From NCBI RefSeq assembly GCF_902459565.1, contig NZ_CABPSN010000001.1, positions 310,001-374,000 on the forward strand: a DNA stretch of 64,000 bases, read 5' to 3'. The position numbers and the translations under genes are program-made. This document shows, piece by piece, positions 58,527-64,000 of this stretch. The notes below the pieces were generated by a model. It was given only the letters and a program-made list of their open reading frames with translations, searched no databases and was not told the origin of the DNA. Source of the stretch: Pandoraea aquatica. GTDB taxonomy: Bacteria; Pseudomonadota; Gammaproteobacteria; Burkholderiales; Burkholderiaceae. Positions within the stretch are counted from its first letter, which is position 1. The number at the start of each line of letters is the position of its first letter.

Positions 58527-61500
58527 GCCCACTCCACCCATAACGTCTGCGCCATCCAGGACAGACGAATGGTCGAGATGCTCCACGGCAGACGATCCAG
58601 CAGCATGTCGTACGGCGCTCGTCGCACTTTCAAATGCCAGCCATCCTCTTCCAGCGACAACCGGCCTTCGCGCTGCAAGAAGCTCCCGCGAAGCCCTTCG
58701 CGCGACGTGTTACCGAGCGCGGACCAGTACTGGATAATGACGTCGAGCATCTGGTCGCACATCATCGACTCGTCTTCCGTCATGTCGAGATGGCGCGCCA
58801 CCGGCGTGGCGAACGGCAGTCCGCAAAGCAGTTTGTGCATCGTCAGATGCGGCTCGGGGGCTTCGGTGAGGCCGGAGCCGACGTAGTGCAGCAGGAGCAC
58901 CGCGCGCTCTGCGGCTTCGTCGCTGACAAATCGGTGTTCCTTTGTGAGGCCGAGTTTGTCCCAGAGATGAGACGTGAACGGCCAGGTCAGGACGATTCCG
59001 GCGTAAGGCACCATCAACGGGGTCTGCAGGAGGTGGGCGTCTTCGGTGACGTCGGCAGTGCGCATATCGATACCGGTTTGTTGTTGAACGCGCGAGGCGA
59101 GCGCGGGCGGCACGGCGACGTTCGCGTGACGGGCCAGTTGCGCCACGAGCGATGTGGCGAACGTTGCGGCGTCGAACGGACGCTGCGGCACGAACAGCCA
59201 CGGGAATAGGAAACGCCAGCGCGCCCGGTGCAGACTCGCCGGTGCCACGGTCTCGACGGTCGTGGCGAACAGATCGGTGATGTCGCTGGCAATGCGCAGC
59301 ATTTGCGCCACTTGCGGCGTGTCGCGCGGCGACAGCCGCGCGATCCCCGGCCACAGTGGCTGCGGAATCAGATCCAGCCAACGCTCGGCCAGCGCCTCGT
59401 CCTCTGCGGCCGTCGCGATGACCGGTCGCAACACATGCGCCCCCGAATAAACCGACTGCCGAAGCCAGATATCGAATCCGGCAGGCGGTGCCGTGCCCTG
59501 CCGGAACTCCGTGGAAGTGAGGTACGCGATGAAGTCTTCCGGCATGGCAGGCGAACGGTTGGGGGATGTCGGGGGAAATGGTGGAAAAGGGTCTGGCGCG
59601 TCGACGTCCGGATCGACCGGAATAGACGATGCGGCTTGCGATATCGCCGACGCCGCGAACAGATCAAGGTCGAGCACAGCACCACTGGCGAGCGCGGCGG
59701 CAACACTCGCGTAATAGCGTTTGGCGGCTTCGGCGGCTTCGGTGGCTTCGGTGGCTTCGGTGGCTTCGGTGGCTTCGGTGCGAAGATCGTCCACCCCGGG
59801 CGCATTGTCGAGAATCGAGCGATAAAGCACTTCCCTGTGAGCGTCGGGAATCGACTCGCTGACGGCGATCATCGTATCGACGACAACTTGCCAGTCGTTC
59901 GCGGCTATCCCGGCAAGATCGGATTCGCGCGTCGCGGCTATCTCCGTGACGATTTGCCGGAGGTCGACTCGCGCTGCGTCGGACAACGACGAAGCGCGAG
60001 CGGTCAGGTCGCCGCCTTGCGGGTTCGCCCTTTGGCGATGCTGAAGAAGACGTTGGATTGCTACGTTAGCGGTGTGGCGGCGCATCGCTTCGGGCATCGG
60101 TGCCGAAGGTGCTGCATTGGCAACCGATGACTTCAGCGGTCCGAGGACATCGCCATCCGCCTCGATGCTGTCGACCGTTCTCGGAGAACGCGCAACCGTG
60201 CCGGGCGACGCGCTTGTAACCGTTGTGTCGGTTGTGACGGTTGCTCGCCACAGATCGAGCGCCCGACGCGCCCATGCTGCCGCACCGCGACGCAGAGCGA
60301 TAGCTTCCAGTGCCGCGGACAACATAGACGACACGGACGAAATCGACGAAGTGGATGGAGTGGATGGAGTGGACGAGGCGGACGCGACCGGCGAAATGGC
60401 ACGCAACTGCACGAAGATCGCATACCAGACTTCCCGCTTCCACTGATCGAACTCAGCCTGCGACGGCGCGTCCCGTGTGATCGACCCCACGTAAGCCTCA
60501 TGCCCGCTGGTATCGACAAAGCGGGGCGAACCGTCGAGAGAGAGGGACGTGTCGCCAGGCAGCCTTTCAATGGCCCGCCCCGACATGCGCTCTGCATCGA
60601 CCAGCCGACTGACCGAAAGTCCCGCAAACGCCTCCCAAACGACCGCTGCGGACGGCGCAGTCACCGTTGCCAGATCCACCAACATCGCTTCCGGAAAGCG
60701 CTCCACGACGCGCATCAGCACCGTATCGTACGCCGCGTAGTGACGCCAGACGGACGCGAGTGCGACACGCTCCCCGCCGATCCATTCAGCCCAATCCTCA
60801 TGAAGTGTCACAGCCGATCCGCTCAACAGCGCCCGGACAAGCCTGTCATGCCGACTCATCGACTGCGCATCCATGTCGAAGTCTGTGGTTGCCTGCGCTT
60901 CGAATAAAGATAGCGGCATTGCCGGTTCGGCCGACGTCGCTTCGCCGCCGATGCTTCGATGCGCGAGTCCGGTCCTACCGACATCGACACTCACCAGTGG
61001 CGAGCCATCGTCGGCAAGCTGATCACCGTCAGCGAGGCGACTCCCACCGCGCGATAAGGCCGCAGCCGTCGAATTCTCTCGTTTCAACGAGACCACGGCA
61101 TCGGACGCAGCGCGCATGTCGAAATCAGCGTCGGAAGCGGGCGCGTCCTGCGGTGCTTCCCCTCGCAGGCGATTCCCGGGCATCACTTCAGAAGTGTCGA
61201 TGTCCAATATCGCAGCGATGTCATGATGCCACGCGTTTCGCCACGCCCACGTTCGATCGACATCACTTTGGACGCCCTGCGGACGGATGCCAACGCTGTC
61301 ATCATCGGCTTGTGCGCGACTCTGCTGCGTGAATCCTTGCGTCGCGACAGAGCGCTGCGTTAACAAAACCGTCAAGATGTCCTCAAGCATCGACGCCGGA
61401 AACGTCAGGGCGATTTGCTCGCGCAGGTCCGCTACGGACAGATAGCGACGCAGCGCGACGCCCAAAATGTCGGCCTCGTTGACCATCAACGTCGGCCAGA

Positions 61501-62818
61501 TGCCGTAAAGCGCCTTTGCCTGCGCATGCATCAAGGCTGTCGCGAGCAATGCTTTCAGGCCAGCATGCGTAAGCGGTCGCGGCGATGCGCTGGCTATGGC
61601 CTCGGGCGCGTCGGAGTGTTCGCCTGCTATGCCCATCGCCACTTCCGTACGAAGCGCGGGCATGCCGCCCTCGACCGTTTCCCCGCTCGCTCTCGCCTCG
61701 GCAACGCGACGCAGGGCATCGATCATCGATGACGGTGCAGCACTCGCTTGAGACACCTCGCCCGACTTCGTAGCGTCTATCGCACTCGCGTGCGCCTCGT
61801 CGGCCCGCGCTATATCTCGCACCTTCGCGACAAAATCAAACACGTCGCGTGCCAGCCCCCGCACATGCGCGATCGACAGCACCGATTGCCAGACACCGTG
61901 CCACGGCATTTCTCGCAGGCCAGCCTCTGGTGGAAGCAGGCCCATGGTGAGCAATCGGGCGCGGGCGGCCGATTGCACCTCGGCGCGCTGTGTCGCATTC
62001 CAGCCGACGGTCGTCAGCAAGCGATCCAGCGCTTCGAGCTGTCGCAACCACTCGGACGCCTCCGACGGACGTAACGCCCGAAGAAGGGCCTCGACGTCGC
62101 CCGACGGAAACTGCTTCGTCAGCCGCTGGATCAACGTGTCTGGCGAAACGCTCGCCCGGATCTGTTGCCGGACGGTCTGTATGTCACCCGCCAAAACACG
62201 TGCCAGAAGCCCTTCGATACCGTCGGCCCCCACACCATCGGCGTCGCGATGCCCCCGCGCATCCCGACTCGACACATCAGCACGTTCGGCTGGTGCGAAT
62301 GATGGACCTACCCCCTGCTCCACCGACTGACCGGACGCCAGAAACGCCATCAGATCCGCCGCATCTGCTGCGGTGGCTGTCGCGAACTGGCTGACGCGGG
62401 GTTTCGACGCTGCCTGAGATCTTACGGAAGCATCGGCACCGTCCAACCGCTTTTGCCCGACAGCCGCATCACCGCTATCCATGCCACGATCGACACCCAC
62501 ACCTGCCCCGCCATCGACCGCAGCACTTGCGTCCCGACGCATGACCAACACATCCGCCAACGCCTGCGCCAGCCGTTCGGCCAACGTCTCAGTGAGATCC
62601 TCGGCGTACACCTCGCCAAGGTCGACGTCGAGCCGATCGATACGGTAGATGTCTGCCACCGCGCCATCGCCGGACGCCTCATCGAACACCGACGCCACCA
62701 CCGGAAGCAACTGGTCGACAACCAGCGCCCGCAGCGGTTCGCCTTGCGACATCGGCATGCCGCCCGACGCAAAGGTCAGATCGAAATCGAGCGAACGGAT
62801 CCGATGTCGCAAGGCCAT
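58523..62818 (-). CDS. Contractile injection system tape-measure-family protein
   Basis: The ATG at 62818 (MALRHRIRSLDFDLTF) is 2 bases after the previous stop and gives 1431 residues. The N-terminus has the diagnostic pattern of this family, a hydrophobic strand followed by DIYRIDRLDVDLGEVYAEDLTETLAERL (about residues 56-83). The long middle is helical, with low-complexity parts: a Ser/Thr-Pro run near residue 820 and a Thr-Glu-Ala repeat near 1014-1032, then a Pro-rich stretch. The C-terminus (GIVLTWPFTSHLWDKLGL ... RLSLEEDGWHLKVRRAPYDMLLDRLPWSISTIRLSWM) is conserved-looking. Family members sit in eCIS operons, although the tape-measure role of this family rests on annotation more than experiment. 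Confidence 0.87.
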   Translation of the reverse strand: MALRHRIRSLDFDLTFASGGMPMSQGEPLRALVVDQLLPVVASVFDEASGDGAVADIYRIDRLDVDLGEVYAEDLTETLAERLAQALADVLVMRRDASAAVDGGAGVGVDRGMDSGDAAVGQKRLDGADASVRSQAASKPRVSQFATATAADAADLMAFLASGQSVEQGVGPSFAPAERADVSSRDARGHRDADGVGADGIEGLLARVLAGDIQTVRQQIRASVSPDTLIQRLTKQFPSGDVEALLRALRPSEASEWLRQLEALDRLLTTVGWNATQRAEVQSAARARLLTMGLLPPEAGLREMPWHGVWQSVLSIAHVRGLARDVFDFVAKVRDIARADEAHASAIDATKSGEVSQASAAPSSMIDALRRVAEARASGETVEGGMPALRTEVAMGIAGEHSDAPEAIASASPRPLTHAGLKALLATALMHAQAKALYGIWPTLMVNEADILGVALRRYLSVADLREQIALTFPASMLEDILTVLLTQRSVATQGFTQQSRAQADDDSVGIRPQGVQSDVDRTWAWRNAWHHDIAAILDIDTSEVMPGNRLRGEAPQDAPASDADFDMRAASDAVVSLKRENSTAAALSRGGSRLADGDQLADDGSPLVSVDVGRTGLAHRSIGGEATSAEPAMPLSLFEAQATTDFDMDAQSMSRHDRLVRALLSGSAVTLHEDWAEWIGGERVALASVWRHYAAYDTVLMRVVERFPEAMLVDLATVTAPSAAVVWEAFAGLSVSRLVDAERMSGRAIERLPGDTSLSLDGSPRFVDTSGHEAYVGSITRDAPSQAEFDQWKREVWYAIFVQLRAISPVASASSTPSTPSTSSISSVSSMLSAALEAIALRRGAAAWARRALDLWRATVTTDTTVTSASPGTVARSPRTVDSIEADGDVLGPLKSSVANAAPSAPMPEAMRRHTANVAIQRLLQHRQRANPQGGDLTARASSLSDAARVDLRQIVTEIAATRESDLAGIAANDWQVVVDTMIAVSESIPDAHREVLYRSILDNAPGVDDLRTEATEATEATEATEAAEAAKRYYASVAAALASGAVLDLDLFAASAISQAASSIPVDPDVDAPDPFPPFPPTSPNRSPAMPEDFIAYLTSTEFRQGTAPPAGFDIWLRQSVYSGAHVLRPVIATAAEDEALAERWLDLIPQPLWPGIARLSPRDTPQVAQMLRIASDITDLFATTVETVAPASLHRARWRFLFPWLFVPQRPFDAATFATSLVAQLARHANVAVPPALASRVQQQTGIDMRTADVTEDAHLLQTPLMVPYAGIVLTWPFTSHLWDKLGLTKEHRFVSDEAAERAVLLLHYVGSGLTEAPEPHLTMHKLLCGLPFATPVARHLDMTEDESMMCDQMLDVIIQYWSALGNTSREGLRGSFLQREGRLSLEEDGWHLKVRRAPYDMLLDRLPWSISTIRLSWMAQTLWVEWA
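59723..59776 (-). repeat. Six in-frame 9-nt repeats coding Glu-Ala-(Thr/Ala)
   Basis: Six consecutive 9-base units (two GGCGGCTTC, four GGTGGCTTC) lie inside the tape-measure-family gene. On the coding strand they give a Thr-Glu-Ala/Ala-Glu-Ala run. Copy-number changes keep the frame. Confidence 0.85.
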
Positions 62819-62820
62819 GG

Positions 62821-64000
62821 CTACACCCACAACGTCAGGTCGTGTGCGCGGCGGCGGCGCATCAGCAGCGCACGAAGGCTAGCGCTCGCGGCATCCAGCC
62901 GGTCCGGTGTCGCTGCCGTTTCCCTCCCGCGCAGCCTCGCGCGCCAGAGTCCGTACCGATGCTCGAAGTCACGCATGGAGACGTAATCCATCCAGTGAAA
63001 TTCCGGCAGCAAGTGCGCGGGCAGATTGCGGCAAACCGTCTCCTGCGCCAGTTGGCGGAAGTCGGGATCGCTGAATCGCGACGTCCACGCCGGGAAGACA
63101 ACGCTTACCCGCGCGTTGAAGAACGATTCGGCCTCACGCGCCTGCGCATCGGCCTCGGCTGTCGTTCCGTCTTGCGTCGCCCCGGCTCCCCGCGGACGCA
63201 ACAGCACATGCTCCACGAGATAGAAGCCCTCGGACGCCTGATTCAGCGTGCAGAGAAATTCGCGGAGAATCTCGACGTATCGTCCGGCATAAGTCACCGC
63301 CTCGTCGCCATGAAATCGCGCCAGCGCGACTTCGCCGGACGCGTCACCACCGAGGCGCGCGTCATGGGTGCGGAAATGGACGTGCACGGCGTCGTCGTGC
63401 TGCCTCAGGATGAAATTCTCCAGACGCACGCCGTGAACGAGCAGCCCGCCGGGCAACGTGTCGCCGGGCTGTGCCGGTGCCCCGGCCGGACGCACTTCGG
63501 GCTCGCCCTGAGACTTGAGCACGATCAGACGCGCCGCCGCGAATTCGTAACTCTGCTTCGTCGCCGTGTGATCCCCTTGCAACCGAAAATGCCAGCGATT
63601 GAGCGCATCGCTCAGCGGCGCACCAGGTGGCTCGGCGGGTAAGCCCAGAAGAATCGAGATCTTCGCATGCACGCCGGCCACGTTAGGCCTGCCGTCCGCC
63701 CGCACGTCCGCCGCCGAGATATCGAACGCCGAAGCCCGGTCGCGTGAGAGCGTCGCAATGTGACGCAGAAAATCCAGCTTGTTGTCGATCAGCCAGCGCG
63801 CGCCGTGCACGTCCTGATAATCGTCGAAGCGGCGCAGGGACTTCTGGGAATACGTCTCGCCGTACATGGCCAGCAGCACGTCGAGCTGTCGGCTGCGACG
63901 GTCTTCGGCACGGTCCTTGCGCGAGACGATCCGGGCCAGCTGGCTGCGGATGGCATCCGGTGCATCCGTATAAAACGCTTCTATGTCCGGCAACGCCTCG
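62821..64000 (-). CDS. Injection-system baseplate-region protein, partial at its start
   Basis: The frame stays open to the window edge (EALPDIEAFYTDAPDAIRSQL), so the 5' end is missing; a TTG at 63991-63993 would be a poor start. The visible 393 residues contain KDRAEDRRSRQLDVLLAMYGETY near the beginning, EGFYLVEHVLLRP in the middle, and VFPAWTSRFSDPDFRQLAQETVCRNLPAHLLPEFHWMDYVSMRDFEHRYGLWRARL near the end. I know this combination from proteins encoded between the baseplate genes and the tape-measure-family gene in eCIS clusters, but no function is established. It ends 2 bases before the next gene. Sheath, tube and baseplate genes should lie to the right of the window. Confidence 0.75.
   Translation of the reverse strand, partial: EALPDIEAFYTDAPDAIRSQLARIVSRKDRAEDRRSRQLDVLLAMYGETYSQKSLRRFDDYQDVHGARWLIDNKLDFLRHIATLSRDRASAFDISAADVRADGRPNVAGVHAKISILLGLPAEPPGAPLSDALNRWHFRLQGDHTATKQSYEFAAARLIVLKSQGEPEVRPAGAPAQPGDTLPGGLLVHGVRLENFILRQHDDAVHVHFRTHDARLGGDASGEVALARFHGDEAVTYAGRYVEILREFLCTLNQASEGFYLVEHVLLRPRGAGATQDGTTAEADAQAREAESFFNARVSVVFPAWTSRFSDPDFRQLAQETVCRNLPAHLLPEFHWMDYVSMRDFEHRYGLWRARLRGRETAATPDRLDAASASLRALLMRRRRAHDLTLWV

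Noticed and set aside
59723-59776. Possible CRISPR array
   Set aside because: Units are 9 bases long, contiguous and coding, with no spacers.
59629-60130. Apparent Gly-Phe-Gly repeat protein on the plus strand
   Set aside because: It is only the antisense reading of the Thr-Glu-Ala 9-nt repeat in the tape-measure-family gene.

Overview
The window is a high-GC chromosomal segment with the codon use and gene content of a Burkholderiaceae soil or opportunist bacterium. A Pandoraea- or Burkholderia-like host is my inference; there is no rRNA or marker gene to prove it. Genes are densely packed, several start with GTG or TTG, and many neighbours overlap by ATGA or GTGA. I saw no tRNA, rRNA, CRISPR array, IS element or integrase.

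Layout. (1) 1-4355: end of an enoyl-CoA hydratase, an IclR regulator, a stand-alone biotin carboxylase, then an ArsR regulator and a quinone-oxidoreductase-type MDR enzyme that share an operator motif. (2) 4352-11988: an archaic (Csu-like) chaperone-usher pilus operon on the minus strand (two pilins, chaperone, usher, two-domain tip protein), divergent from an OmpR-type response regulator and histidine kinase. (3) 12016-15987: a type II NADH dehydrogenase coupled to a polytopic membrane protein, divergent from a MocR regulator. (4) 16003-22901: a cupin-ferredoxin fusion, an HTH-citrate synthase fusion, a LysR regulator, and an MFS-CoA transferase-HMG-CoA lyase operon that looks like import, activation and cleavage of a branched dicarboxylate. 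(5) 22989-33463: malate:quinone oxidoreductase with a Tat-type leader, a VOC protein, inositol monophosphatase family protein, L-asparaginase, PhzF, AraC and LysR regulators, two SDRs and two unknown small proteins. (6) 33540-41048: a LacI-controlled semialdehyde dehydrogenase/GFA module with three matching operators, a D-cysteine desulfhydrase-type enzyme, a class A penicillin-binding protein and a LysR regulator. (7) 41102-46153: phosphonate uptake genes phnC, phnD and phnE with a hexapeptide acyltransferase, a divergent phnF regulator and a TauE/SafE exporter. (8) 46339-53717: iron alcohol dehydrogenase plus aldehyde dehydrogenase, a LysR regulator and an MHS transporter linked by a shared motif, then an isochorismatase-family hydrolase and a GGDEF protein. 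(9) 53939-64000: the tail end of a contractile injection system (eCIS-type) operon running off the right edge: a baseplate-region protein, a CIS tape-measure-family protein, a single-domain AAA ATPase, and a 1070-residue envelope protein.

The most unusual region is the last. The envelope protein has a signal peptide, three tandem helical repeats, a GH18-like domain whose catalytic acids are lost, and three C-terminal membrane helices. It is translationally packed with the injection-system ATPase, so it may be an envelope anchor or receptor for the particle. Other notable points are several self-contained regulons readable from operators, a probable leaderless arsR-family mRNA, and in-frame 9-nt repeats encoding Thr-Glu-Ala in two unrelated proteins.
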